Part shown: piece by piece, positions 46,312-55,055 of the stretch
Layout: each line of letters starts with the position of its first letter
Numbering within the stretch: the first letter of the stretch is position 1
Assembly (NCBI RefSeq): GCF_040760075.1
Contig: NZ_CP142884.1
Location: 806,001 to 870,000 of the forward strand
DNA: 64,000 bases
Direction of reading: 5' to 3'
Source of the DNA: Sphingobacterium sp. R2
GTDB lineage: Bacteria; Bacteroidota; Bacteroidia; Sphingobacteriales; Sphingobacteriaceae
The notes under the pieces: generated by a model
Told to the model about the DNA's origin: nothing
The model's input: only the letters and a program-made list of their open reading frames with translations
Database searches by the model: none
Program-made: the position numbers and the translations under genes

Positions 46312-47082
46312 TTATTTATTTACCTTTTTGATGTATTCTTCAACAGCCATAGTCATACTAGGAGCCTTTGGCGTTGGAGCAGGAATATCTAAAATCAATC
46401 CATGATCCAAAAGTGCCTGCTGAGTAGAAGCACCGAATGCTGCAATCCTTGTATTATTCTGTTTAAAATCTGGGAAGTTATCATATAAAGACTGTACGCT
46501 GGAAGGACTAAAGAATACGATAACATCGTAAAAAACATCTTTTAGGTCACTCAAATCACTTACAACAGTTCTAAAAAGCACAGCTGGTGTAAATTTATAG
46601 CCGTTTTGCTGTAACCAATTCCTTGTCTCCTCATTGGCTACATCCGAACATGGAAATAAGAAATTCTCACTTTTGTGTTTTTTCAATACGTCTTCAAGGT
46701 CTTTCGCCGTCTGTTTACCAAAGAAAATTTTCCGTTTCCGATATTGAATGTACTTTTGAAGATAAAGTGCAATGGTCTCCGAAATGCAGAAATACTTCAT
46801 CTCCGCAGATACTTCAAATCGCATCTCTTCGCAAACTCTAAAATAATGATCTACAGCATTTCTACTTGTAAATATTACGGCAGAATAATCTGCCAAATTC
46901 ACTTTATCCCTACGCACATCTTTGGCAGGAACTCCCTCTACGTGTATAAAACCTCGAAAATCTAATTTTAACCCGTATTTCTTTGCTAAATCATAATAAG
47001 GGGACTTATCGTTTTCAGGTTTCGGTAAAGTTACCAGTACACTTTTTACCTTCTTTGCTCTTTCTACGTCTGAAGTTTGCAT
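46312..47082 (-). CDS. hemD: uroporphyrinogen-III synthase
   Basis: A 256-residue cytoplasmic enzyme that cyclises hydroxymethylbilane to uroporphyrinogen III. The fold has two similar alpha/beta lobes: the first contains YSAVIFTSRNAVDHYF, the second YDVIVFFSPSSVQSLYDNFP and RIAAFGASTQQALLDHG, which are the conserved active-cleft stretches of this poorly conserved family. It starts 10 bp after the DUF4271 gene, so the two form an operon, an arrangement common in Bacteroidota. Other heme genes are not in the window. Confidence 0.9.
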   Translation of the reverse strand: MQTSDVERAKKVKSVLVTLPKPENDKSPYYDLAKKYGLKLDFRGFIHVEGVPAKDVRRDKVNLADYSAVIFTSRNAVDHYFRVCEEMRFEVSAEMKYFCISETIALYLQKYIQYRKRKIFFGKQTAKDLEDVLKKHKSENFLFPCSDVANEETRNWLQQNGYKFTPAVLFRTVVSDLSDLKDVFYDVIVFFSPSSVQSLYDNFPDFKQNNTRIAAFGASTQQALLDHGLILDIPAPTPKAPSMTMAVEEYIKKVNK

Positions 47083-47092
47083 ATAACCACTT

Positions 47093-48067
47093 TTAGCTCA
47101 ATAATCTTAATAGTATTAATATTGGTGCTATTTCTAGGCAACAAAGGTACAAAATTAAATAGGAAATTGAAAATTTATACATCGACATAATATGAGCCGC
47201 TGTCTTAAGAAAGCGGTAGCAAAAAAGTAATGCCGCTCCAACAATGGCCAAGTGCAGTACAACACCTACCGATGTTGAGGGTACAAGACTCAATATTAAA
47301 AGTACAGGAAGCATTAAAAAAAGTGTATTGAAATAAATCAGATACAATACAGTCACATATTCCTTTACCAACTTCCTAATTTCAAACACAAAGGATAGAA
47401 ATCGAATAAATCCGATTTTTAACGCAAATAAGCCTCCAACCATCGCCACCGTCTTCATATAATTGGAGAACGTGATAAAATCAAATCTATCTAATTCATA
47501 TGCATAGAATAGACTTACAAATAAACCCAATGCGCCTGAAAATAATATGAATAGAAAAATAAAAGGCCATGATGTTAAGATTGTATCCTCTTTGCTTACC
47601 GATAGCAACACCCGATCATCCCAATAACCCTGAAAAACCAATTTGATATCAGAAGGGAAAAATATCCGAATCATCCCAACACCAAAAATTAATGCAAGAA
47701 CCGTGAAAAGAATCCAATTTTCCCGGTGCACTTTAAGTGTCCCATATTGTCTATCCAACTTGCTAGTTCGCCATTCTCCTTGAAAATATTGCTGCACATC
47801 GAAGTTATAAATATTATGAACCATCAACCCCTCCCTTTCCACTGTTACGATTCGATATTGATCCTGTAACGCTGGATTCAAGGATACCAAGACTTTCTCG
47901 TTAGGTGTTAAAAGCGAATCCTTTACAACATGCGTACTATCAATCCCAATTGTGCTACCGTCCTGCACAACGTCTCGATAAGTACGCCCCTGCGCATTCA
48001 ATTTTGTTATTGCGAATAAAAGAAATAGTACAAATAGAATATGATATTTGAAGATAGCTGCGTTCAT
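47093..48067 (-). CDS. DUF4271 domain-containing membrane protein
   Basis: A 324-residue integral membrane protein of the Bacteroidota family DUF4271. It has a signal-like N-terminal helix (about 5-25), an extracytoplasmic segment to about residue 120, then about six to seven transmembrane helices (WILFTVLALIFGVGMIRIF onward). Conserved FSNYMKTVAMVGGLFALKIG and YLIYFNTLFLMLPVLLIL lie in the helical part. Its function is unknown, but it is transcribed directly ahead of hemD with 10 bp between the genes, so a link to heme synthesis or respiration is possible. Confidence 0.85.
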   Translation of the reverse strand: MNAAIFKYHILFVLFLLFAITKLNAQGRTYRDVVQDGSTIGIDSTHVVKDSLLTPNEKVLVSLNPALQDQYRIVTVEREGLMVHNIYNFDVQQYFQGEWRTSKLDRQYGTLKVHRENWILFTVLALIFGVGMIRIFFPSDIKLVFQGYWDDRVLLSVSKEDTILTSWPFIFLFILFSGALGLFVSLFYAYELDRFDFITFSNYMKTVAMVGGLFALKIGFIRFLSFVFEIRKLVKEYVTVLYLIYFNTLFLMLPVLLILSLVPSTSVGVVLHLAIVGAALLFCYRFLKTAAHIMSMYKFSISYLILYLCCLEIAPILILLRLLS

Positions 48068-48188
48068 TAAAATGAATTGTCTTTAACGGCAATGAAATAT
48101 TCAAGAACCGTCTATAATCGAAACTCTTTAATTGTGGTCGTAAAGTTAGGATAAAAAGTTATATTGCATTCAAAAATCTTTATAGAAC

Positions 48189-48773
48189 ATGCACAAAGAA
48201 ACCACACGCTGCCAATGGTGCGGATCTGATGAACAATATGTTGCCTATCACGATAAAGAATGGGGCCGACAAGTCAAAGATGATAAAACCTTATTCGAGT
48301 TTTTGGTATTAGAATCAGCACAAGCGGGATTAAGCTGGATTACTATCTTACGTCGAAGAAAAGCATACCAAGAAGCTTTTGCTAACTTTGATGTCGATCA
48401 GGTAGCAACCTACAGTAATGAAAATGTAGAACAGTTGCTCGCCGACTCTGGGATTATAAAACATCGCAATAAGATTGAGTCAACCATCACAAATGCGAAA
48501 CTTTTCAAAAAAGTACAGACCGAACATGGCAGCTTTTACAACTATTTATACAGCTTCCTGCCCGAACAGCAGCCCATCGTAAACCATTGGTCAAGTTTAC
48601 AACAAGTACCAGCTACTACCGATATTTCTGATAAAATCGCTAAGGATATGAAGAAAAAAGGTTTTAAGTTTTTTGGATCTACCATCTGCTATGCTTATAT
48701 GCAAGCCGTTGGAATGGTGAATGACCATGTTGAAACTTGTTATTTTAAATATCCTGCAGATGCAGTATCCTAA
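48189..48773 (+). CDS. tag: DNA-3-methyladenine glycosylase I
   Basis: A 194-residue base-excision repair enzyme that removes 3-methyladenine. The zinc site is visible as Cys8 (TRCQWCGSDE), His21 (YHDKEWG), and the late His and Cys of NDHVETCYF. Glu in FEFLVLESAQAGLSWITILRRR is the base-recognition residue of E. coli Tag. The length matches the family. It is divergent from DUF4271 and convergent with hpt. Confidence 0.96.
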   Translation: MHKETTRCQWCGSDEQYVAYHDKEWGRQVKDDKTLFEFLVLESAQAGLSWITILRRRKAYQEAFANFDVDQVATYSNENVEQLLADSGIIKHRNKIESTITNAKLFKKVQTEHGSFYNYLYSFLPEQQPIVNHWSSLQQVPATTDISDKIAKDMKKKGFKFFGSTICYAYMQAVGMVNDHVETCYFKYPADAVS

Positions 48774-48777
48774 ACCC

Positions 48778-48816
48778 CAAAAAAGTGCACTGCAATGTGA
48801 AATAGCGCAGTGCACT
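48778..48816 (-). terminator. hpt terminator
   Basis: AGTGCACTGC and GCAGTGCACT form a perfect 10-bp stem; the minus strand continues TTTTTTGGGG. The plus side lacks a T-run, so it mainly serves hpt. Confidence 0.8.
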
Positions 48817-48868
48817 GAAAATCAAAAAAGCCTTCTTTTTTTCAGCCTCATAGTAGACCCGATTTTTT

Positions 48869-49408
48869 CTAACCAGGTATGTTTTTATAGATATCCGGCA
48901 GATTCCGACCTAGCCCATTAAAGTCCATGCCATACCCGACCACAAATTCTTTACTTATTTCAAACCCAACATAGTTCAATTCTTCGAAATGATACTGCAG
49001 CGCGTCAGGTTTCACCAAAAGCGCACAGGCAATGACACTCGCCGGATTTAATTTTTTTACTGCATCCAACGTATGTTTGAGTGAATGCCCAGAGTCGACA
49101 ATATCTTCCACGATAATCACATCCCGCCCTTTCAGATCAATACCAAGACCTAAAAGCTCGTTTAACTCAGATTGGCCTGTTCCGATGTATGATGCCAACT
49201 TAATAAATGACATCTCGCACGGAACTTCAATTTGCTTGAGCAAGTCTGCCATAAACATAAAACATCCATTCAATACGCCTATAAAAACAGGCTGTTTATG
49301 CTCATAACGCAGACTGATATCGATACCCATCAGGCGAACACGCTTCTGAATCTGTTCCTCTTCAATGAGAGGTTCAAATAACAATCCGTCAATTTCTATG
49401 TTTTTCAT
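48869..49408 (-). CDS. hpt: hypoxanthine phosphoribosyltransferase
   Basis: A 179-residue purine salvage enzyme that joins hypoxanthine (or guanine) with PRPP to give IMP (or GMP). The PRPP motif is VIIVEDIVDSGHSL; the flexible loop region is SFIKLASYIGTGQSELNELL, and VGYGMDFNGLGRNLPDIY is the C-terminal purine-binding part. It starts 27 bp after the transglycosylase gene on the same strand. Confidence 0.95.
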   Translation of the reverse strand: MKNIEIDGLLFEPLIEEEQIQKRVRLMGIDISLRYEHKQPVFIGVLNGCFMFMADLLKQIEVPCEMSFIKLASYIGTGQSELNELLGLGIDLKGRDVIIVEDIVDSGHSLKHTLDAVKKLNPASVIACALLVKPDALQYHFEELNYVGFEISKEFVVGYGMDFNGLGRNLPDIYKNIPG

Positions 49409-49435
49409 GCTATTATTAATCTTTCATAACACACA

Positions 49436-51610
49436 CTACTTTTGTGCATCTTTATCTTTTTCTTCTTTTTTACGTCCCAATATCTTGTCAAATAACGATC
49501 GCTTTGGCTTATCCTGCTCACCGCTTTCCTCGTCCTTCTTTTCCGTGAGATCCATTTTGTTTAATTTCTTTGGAACAGATACATTTTCGAGATCCTCGGC
49601 AGGAGAGCTGCCATCAAGACGATCGAACAACAGCGGATCTTCTCCCATATCGAATATATCGACAGAATCTACCACAGCCGGTCTTGCTGCACGCAATTGA
49701 GGCTGCAGAACAACCTCATAAAATCCATAATTTGAGGTTGTTGAATCCACGCTAATCTGCCCGGTTTTCGTCATAATATGACCGTAAGTATTAAAATACC
49801 GCAACATACTTCCTTTTAAGTGACCTGTCCAGTCAAAAAAGTTCAATCCTTTTTTGGGTCGCGGAACAATACTTGACAAAAATATACTCTCTCCAAGGCC
49901 TAATTGTGCCGGAGTTTTTCCAAAATAATAGCGCGCAGCTTCAGTTATGCCATAGACATTATTTCCCCATTCGATGACATTGAGATAAACCTCGTACATG
50001 CGCTTTTTGCTCACTTGCTGGGAGCGCTCCATCAGCCATACCAACAGAATCTCCTCCAACTTCCGCACAACCGTCTTATTGCGATTTAGAAAAACATTTT
50101 TCACCAGTTGCATTGATATCGTGCTGGCTCCGCGCTTAAATCCCTTTTCCTTGATGTTTGTAACAATCGACAATTTAAAAGCCTTCTCCTCGAATCCCTT
50201 GTGCTTAAAGAAAAATGGATCCTCGGTATTGATCAAGCTAATTTGCATATACCGGGAGATTTGATCGATAGGCGTAAAATTGCGATTCTGAGGGCCCACA
50301 ACGATCTCCCGCATCGGCTTGCCATCTTCATAAGCGGTATACGTAAAAGGTGTGTTTAACATTGCAATATTAGCCTCTCCCCATTTCACTACCTTTAAAT
50401 CCTTATCATCCATTTTAGAAGAGAAAAGGAGATTTTCAGGTTTCCTAAATTCAAAAGCAAAATTCAGGTCGTATTGAATATGCCCCTCCACCTGAATACC
50501 TTCTAGACCAGGAAACAATCCAACTGGCATAGCATCAAAAAAGTGTTGGGCCTGTATTTTATTCGTGTGAATGGCCAAAAAAAGCTCTTTCTCAGGCTTA
50601 TGAACATATTTAACGTAGGGAGAAAATACAAAATCTTTAACCTTTACCGTGCTTTCTTTGCTTACTTCGAGCGACGACGCTCCGATATTCAGGGCCCCTT
50701 GCATTTGGGCCTCAGGAAAGATCACATCTTTACTAGAAATACGCCGATGGTTTACTTTTAAATTTTTAAAACCCCATTGCCCATGCAGTTCCAGCAATTC
50801 TTTATTTCTTCTGTGTGCCTTGTCCAATCGGAAGGATATTTCATCAAAACTTACAGCAAGACCAAATTTGCGCTGCAATAGGGGAAGATTTACGCCCTTT
50901 TTATCAGAAAAAAGACGGAGATCGCATTCTTGATTATCCGAATCAATTGTTCCCGTCAGATTCCAGGCGGCCTCATGATCGTTTAACAAAAATTTAGTTT
51001 CCATATCACCGCCATCGATCACAGCAGAAGGAATAACAACACGTTGTGAAGTGCTGTCATCACGATAAGAAAGTTCAAAGCTCTTCAGATCGAGATCGTT
51101 GGGAATCTTAAAAAACACATTTTTCAACAATCGATCTGCCAAAGCGGCCAGATTCTGTTTCGGATTATCGTTTTCTATTGTGTCTTTCTTCTGCTTTCTA
51201 AATAGAAAATCATAGTTACTAATTGAATCCTTTTTTATAAGAGAAACCGTACCGTGATCTAAAATAACTTGTCCTAACTTCACATCCCCGAATAATAAAG
51301 GCCATAATTTTACAGATACTGTCAGATCATTAATTTGAGCCAATTGGTCTCTATTTTTGGGCAATAGTTGGATATTCTTAAACTGTACAGCATTAATTCC
51401 ACGGAAAGCATAGTATTGGATCTTCAAATCCAAATCATATTTTTCAAGCAACTTCGCTTTTGCTTTGTTGATTACCCCCATGAGCATCGCATCTCTTTTT
51501 TGATAAGCATACGCGCCTACTGCAAACGCCAAAACCAAAATAGCAGCTAAAGAGATATAAAGCCATCGCCATTTGCGGGACTTAAAAGATGTTATAAATC
51601 GATTGGACAT
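49436..51610 (-). CDS. AsmA-like/GT51 peptidoglycan transglycosylase fusion
   Basis: A 724-residue single-pass membrane protein, started at 51610 (MSNRFITSF). A transmembrane helix at about 17-36 is followed by about 400 residues of AsmA-like character: YAFRGINAVQFKNIQLLP, LTVSVKLWPLLFGDVKLGQVILDHGTVSL. Then a GT51 domain: EDPFFFKHKGF (catalytic Glu about 463), RGASTISMQLVKN, RKLEEILLVWLMER, KKRMYEVYLNVIEWG and YGITEAARYYFGK. No transpeptidase domain follows; the C-terminus is a charged Lys/Glu tail. It would polymerise lipid II glycan without crosslinking. The AsmA resemblance is by eye. Confidence 0.85.
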   Translation of the reverse strand: MSNRFITSFKSRKWRWLYISLAAILVLAFAVGAYAYQKRDAMLMGVINKAKAKLLEKYDLDLKIQYYAFRGINAVQFKNIQLLPKNRDQLAQINDLTVSVKLWPLLFGDVKLGQVILDHGTVSLIKKDSISNYDFLFRKQKKDTIENDNPKQNLAALADRLLKNVFFKIPNDLDLKSFELSYRDDSTSQRVVIPSAVIDGGDMETKFLLNDHEAAWNLTGTIDSDNQECDLRLFSDKKGVNLPLLQRKFGLAVSFDEISFRLDKAHRRNKELLELHGQWGFKNLKVNHRRISSKDVIFPEAQMQGALNIGASSLEVSKESTVKVKDFVFSPYVKYVHKPEKELFLAIHTNKIQAQHFFDAMPVGLFPGLEGIQVEGHIQYDLNFAFEFRKPENLLFSSKMDDKDLKVVKWGEANIAMLNTPFTYTAYEDGKPMREIVVGPQNRNFTPIDQISRYMQISLINTEDPFFFKHKGFEEKAFKLSIVTNIKEKGFKRGASTISMQLVKNVFLNRNKTVVRKLEEILLVWLMERSQQVSKKRMYEVYLNVIEWGNNVYGITEAARYYFGKTPAQLGLGESIFLSSIVPRPKKGLNFFDWTGHLKGSMLRYFNTYGHIMTKTGQISVDSTTSNYGFYEVVLQPQLRAARPAVVDSVDIFDMGEDPLLFDRLDGSSPAEDLENVSVPKKLNKMDLTEKKDEESGEQDKPKRSLFDKILGRKKEEKDKDAQK

Positions 51611-51867
51611 AATTATTACTAAATGCAAATTCGTGCATATCAACAGTCAAACTTAGATAAATTTGGCTGTATATACAATTATAATTCACGGAAACGATGG
51701 TCGCTTTATACGCAGCTTCAGCAAGACAAATTTATTGATAAAACGCATTAATTACATAAAAATAAAAATGTTCCAAAAAAGCTGTCTTTCCTAAAAGCCA
51801 GCCCTATATACAATAATTTTAATCCCATTAAAAACAGAGAAATGACATGAAATTGATCCGCAATGAG

Positions 51868-51890
51868 TAGTTTTGTAATCCATGATTACA
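51868..51890 (+). promoter_or_regulatory. mrp promoter box followed by a palindrome
   Basis: TAGTTTTG (51868-51875) matches TAnnTTTG. A perfect inverted repeat TGTAATC-CAT-GATTACA spans 51874-51890 across the expected transcription start, 13 bp before the ATG at 51903. Confidence 0.5.
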
Positions 51891-51902
51891 AATGAACAAT
51901 AG

Positions 51903-52967
51903 ATGGTTACCAAAGAACAAATATTAAATGCATTATCCTATGTGGAAGAGCCTGATTTGAAAAAGGATCTTGTCACATTGAATATGATTCAAAATATCGG
52001 GATCGAAGGTGAAAAAATTTCTTTCGATGTCATTCTAACTACTCCGGCTTGTCCGCTTAAGGACCATATTGAGCACGCATGCCGAAATGCCATCGCTCAT
52101 TTCATCGACAAAAATCTCGAAGTTCAGATCAACATGACTTCCAATGTGATCGGGAAACAAGGCGCACAGGTTTCAGGCATTAAAAACATCATCCTGGTCT
52201 CCTCAGGGAAAGGAGGAGTTGGAAAGTCAACTGTTGCCGCCAATTTGGCGCTTGCCCTCCAGGCTAAAGGAGCTAAAACAGGACTTTTAGACGCTGATAT
52301 TTATGGGCCATCACTTCCGATTATGTTTGGCCTAGAAGGTGCTAAACCCGGATCAGTAGAAATGCCTGATGGACAGGTTAAAATTGAACCGCTTGAAAAA
52401 TTTGGACTAAAATTACTGTCGATCGGATTTTTCACCGACCCAAACCAGCCTATCCCATGGCGTGGCCCCATGACCACCTCTGCAATCAAGCAACTCTTTA
52501 ATGATGCACACTGGGGTGAACTCGATTATCTAGTGGTCGATATGCCTCCAGGTACAGGCGACATTCATATTACCGTATCACAAACTTTCCCGATTGCAGG
52601 TGCAGTGATCGTCACTACGCCGCAGCAAGTTGCCCTAGCTGACGCTGTCAAAGGTATCGGTATGTTTTTAATGGATAGTATCAATATCCCGTTACTGGGC
52701 GTGGTGGAGAATATGGCTTATTTTACACCAGCAGAGCTTCCTGATAATAAATATTATATTTTTGGAAAAGACGGCGGAAAAAGGTTAGCTGAAGAATATA
52801 AAGTACCTTTCCTTGGTGAGATACCACTATTAAAAGGTATTTCTGATGCTGGAGATAATGGATTCCCCATTGCGATAGACAACGAAGATCCTGTAACAAA
52901 ATCATTTCTCACGATTGCAGAAAAAGTTGCTCAGCAGCTTTCCATCATTCATAGTCAGTTAAAATAG
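51903..52967 (+). CDS. mrp: Mrp/NBP35 family iron-sulfur carrier ATPase
   Basis: A 354-residue Mrp/ApbC protein that carries [4Fe-4S] clusters to apoproteins. An N-terminal MIP18/DUF59 domain (about 1-85) precedes the deviant Walker A GKGGVGKST at 102-110, then LLDADIYGPSLPIMFG and LVVDMPPGTGDIHIT. The usual CxxC cluster ligands after VENM are absent: the segment reads VVENMAYFTPAELPDNKYYIFG. This replacement is also known to me from Bacteroides homologues, so it appears lineage-typical. Whether it still binds a cluster is uncertain. It is monocistronic. Confidence 0.93.
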   Translation: MVTKEQILNALSYVEEPDLKKDLVTLNMIQNIGIEGEKISFDVILTTPACPLKDHIEHACRNAIAHFIDKNLEVQINMTSNVIGKQGAQVSGIKNIILVSSGKGGVGKSTVAANLALALQAKGAKTGLLDADIYGPSLPIMFGLEGAKPGSVEMPDGQVKIEPLEKFGLKLLSIGFFTDPNQPIPWRGPMTTSAIKQLFNDAHWGELDYLVVDMPPGTGDIHITVSQTFPIAGAVIVTTPQQVALADAVKGIGMFLMDSINIPLLGVVENMAYFTPAELPDNKYYIFGKDGGKRLAEEYKVPFLGEIPLLKGISDAGDNGFPIAIDNEDPVTKSFLTIAEKVAQQLSIIHSQLK

Positions 52968-52990
52968 CTATTCAAAGGCAGTGATGCCGC

Positions 52991-53046
52991 TGTCAATCAT
53001 ACAAAAAGGCTTTCATGGGTATGAAAGCCTTTTTGTATGATTGACA
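52991..53046. terminator. very long perfect bidirectional terminator
   Basis: Perfect 26-bp arms (52991-53016 and 53021-53046) around a GGGT loop, with an AAAAAGGC/GCCTTTTT core. It stands between convergent mrp and xth. Confidence 0.85.
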
Positions 53047-53051
53047 TTTTA

Positions 53052-53819
53052 TTAGAGCGCCAGCTCTAATACTACGGGGCAATGATCGGAATGCACAGCA
53101 TCCGGCAATATACTGGAAGATTTAATATGATCGGCCAAAGGCTTAGAAACCATATTATAATCGATGCGCCAACCCAAATTCTTTGCGCGCGCTCCAGCAC
53201 GATAACTCCACCAGGTATACTGGTGCGGATCTGGATTTAGATGGCGAAAAGAGTCAATATAACCCGAATTAATAAAATTTTCCATCCATTCACGCTCTTC
53301 TGGAAGAAAGCCCGAAGAGTTCGCATTTGATTTTGGATTATGAATATCGATCGCACGATGGCAAATATTATAATCACCGCAGACAACTAGATTCGGCTTT
53401 TCCACCAAAAGCTTATCGCTATACAACTGAAAATCCTTTAAAAAACGGTATTTAAAATCCTGTCTTACGTCTCCGGTTGTACCCGAAGGAAAATAAGTAC
53501 TCATCACCGATAGTTGATCAAAATCAGCACGGATAATACGACCTTCAAAATCATAATCCTCATGACCACAACCGTACTCGATATGCTTAGGCGTCATCTT
53601 AGTAAACAAGGCAACTCCGCTATAGCCCTTCTTTTGTGCTGGATACCAGTAATGCTCATAACCCATCTCCTCCAATAGGGCAACTTCGGGAATCTGATCA
53701 GGCGTAGCCTTAATCTCCTGAAGGCAGATGACATCTGCATTTACAGCTTTCAACCAGCCCAACCAATCCTTCTTTAAGGCTGCACGCAAACCATTCACAT
53801 TATAAGTTACTATTTTCAT
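53052..53819 (-). CDS. xth: exodeoxyribonuclease III
   Basis: A 255-residue AP endonuclease/3' exonuclease of the ExoIII family. Signatures in order: VTYNVNGLRAA (metal-coordinating Asn), VICLQEIKA (catalytic Glu), WYPAQKKGYSGVALFTK, VCGDYNICH (Asp and Asn), and the C-terminal WRIDYNMVS and SDHCPVVLEL (Asp-His pair). All active-site residues are present. It follows the cyclophilin gene with a 74-bp gap on the same strand. Confidence 0.96.
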   Translation of the reverse strand: MKIVTYNVNGLRAALKKDWLGWLKAVNADVICLQEIKATPDQIPEVALLEEMGYEHYWYPAQKKGYSGVALFTKMTPKHIEYGCGHEDYDFEGRIIRADFDQLSVMSTYFPSGTTGDVRQDFKYRFLKDFQLYSDKLLVEKPNLVVCGDYNICHRAIDIHNPKSNANSSGFLPEEREWMENFINSGYIDSFRHLNPDPHQYTWWSYRAGARAKNLGWRIDYNMVSKPLADHIKSSSILPDAVHSDHCPVVLELAL

Positions 53820-53893
53820 TGTTTATTGTTGTGATGCTAGATTATAGAAAAAAGAAAACTTATCAATCCCTGATATATTATTTCCACATAACA

Positions 53894-54652
53894 TTAGTAG
53901 TCCTTTGAAGAGAACAAATCACCAATCTTTGAAAAGATACCCGTTTGAGGCTTTAAACCTTTGAGTTCCCGCTCCAAGTTTAATGCTTCTCGTCTCGTAA
54001 GTACATGCATGGTCATTTTTTGATCCGTCTCCGGCCTATCATGCTGATCTGTCTTTACCGCCGCAATCTGATCGATAACATCTACACCTTTGACCAGCTC
54101 ACCAAATACGGTATAATTCCAATCTAAATGGGGTGCACCACCAATAGTGGTGTACACCTGACGTTGGGTTTCAGAAAACTTCTTGCCATTCATTCGGGTC
54201 TGCTCTAACCGATTGAGATCTTCAGGACTAAATACCTTTCCCTGAACAAGGTAAAACTGAGATCCCGACGAAGCTTTTTCAGGATTATTATCCCGGGCAG
54301 CTCCGATAGCACCTTTTTTGTGAAATAAACCATCCTGAATCTCCGCAGGAATGGTGTATCCTGGGCCTCCATTACCCAACTGTGCTCCGCCAACCGCATT
54401 TTTTGAGTCAGGATCACCGCCCTGAATCATAAAATTTTGAATGACGCGGTGGAAAAGCGTCCCATCATAATATTGGCTTTTTGCCAATTTGACAAAGTTA
54501 TCCCGATGTTTTGGCGTTTCATTATACAGCCGCACAACACAGATGCCCTTCTCAGTAACGATCTGTACATATTTAAATTCAGGTTTAGCCGCAAATGCCA
54601 AAACCTGTAAAAAGCAGAATACTGCAATTAAACTAGCTTTTAAAAATTTCAT
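53894..54652 (-). CDS. exported cyclophilin-type peptidyl-prolyl isomerase
   Basis: A 252-residue cyclophilin with a signal peptide (MKFLKASLIAVFCFLQVLAFA). The domain contains HRDNFVKLAKSQYYDGTLFHRVIQNFMIQGGD (catalytic Arg and Phe region), GAIGAARDNNPEKASSGSQFYLVQ and NYTVFGELVKGVDVID. An insert rich in charged residues (SPEDLNRLEQTRMNGKKFSETQR) separates the last two, as in other Bacteroidota periplasmic cyclophilins. It should assist folding in the periplasm or act as a lipoprotein-like partner; there is no lipobox. Confidence 0.92.
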   Translation of the reverse strand: MKFLKASLIAVFCFLQVLAFAAKPEFKYVQIVTEKGICVVRLYNETPKHRDNFVKLAKSQYYDGTLFHRVIQNFMIQGGDPDSKNAVGGAQLGNGGPGYTIPAEIQDGLFHKKGAIGAARDNNPEKASSGSQFYLVQGKVFSPEDLNRLEQTRMNGKKFSETQRQVYTTIGGAPHLDWNYTVFGELVKGVDVIDQIAAVKTDQHDRPETDQKMTMHVLTRREALNLERELKGLKPQTGIFSKIGDLFSSKDY

Positions 54653-54707
54653 GTGTTGATGGTTCTACGTTCCCAATTGAACTTTTATTTTTCTCTTGAT
54701 GTGATCG

Positions 54708-55055
54708 CTAGATAACATTTAATTCCTCAAAATAATCGATGATCAGCGACTTCATAATCAGTTCTTGTTCCAAAAGTGTATAGTTGGGAATTGGTTTTAT
54801 TAATTGCCAATGCGGCCATCCCTCCTCATCAAGGCCTTTCAGCGTATAAAATCCCATCGCACTGAAAAGACGGCAGGTGGCAATATGCATCAATTCTTCT
54901 TTTTCCCGTTTCGAGAATTTCTGGGCACCCTTGCCCAATTCCTGAACACCAATGAGAAATAAACACACCTTGATGTCTGGTTTTTCCATATCAAATAGTG
55001 CCGCAATCTCATCCTGCAAGATACTCCATTTCTTGTTAACTTCAGCTGCCTTCAT
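54708..55055 (-). CDS. conserved hypothetical coupled to the phosphatase
   Basis: A 115-residue soluble, mostly helical protein that I do not recognise as a named family. Features are WSILQDEIAALFDMEKPDIKVCLFLIGVQELGKGAQKFSKREKEELMHIA near the start and GFYTLKGLDEEGWPHWQLIKP later. The start overlaps the stop of the phosphatase gene by 4 bp (ATGA type), so it is translated with it. The context suggests a partner or regulator of the phosphatase, but nothing in the sequence proves it. Confidence 0.75.
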   Translation of the reverse strand: MKAAEVNKKWSILQDEIAALFDMEKPDIKVCLFLIGVQELGKGAQKFSKREKEELMHIATCRLFSAMGFYTLKGLDEEGWPHWQLIKPIPNYTLLEQELIMKSLIIDYFEELNVI

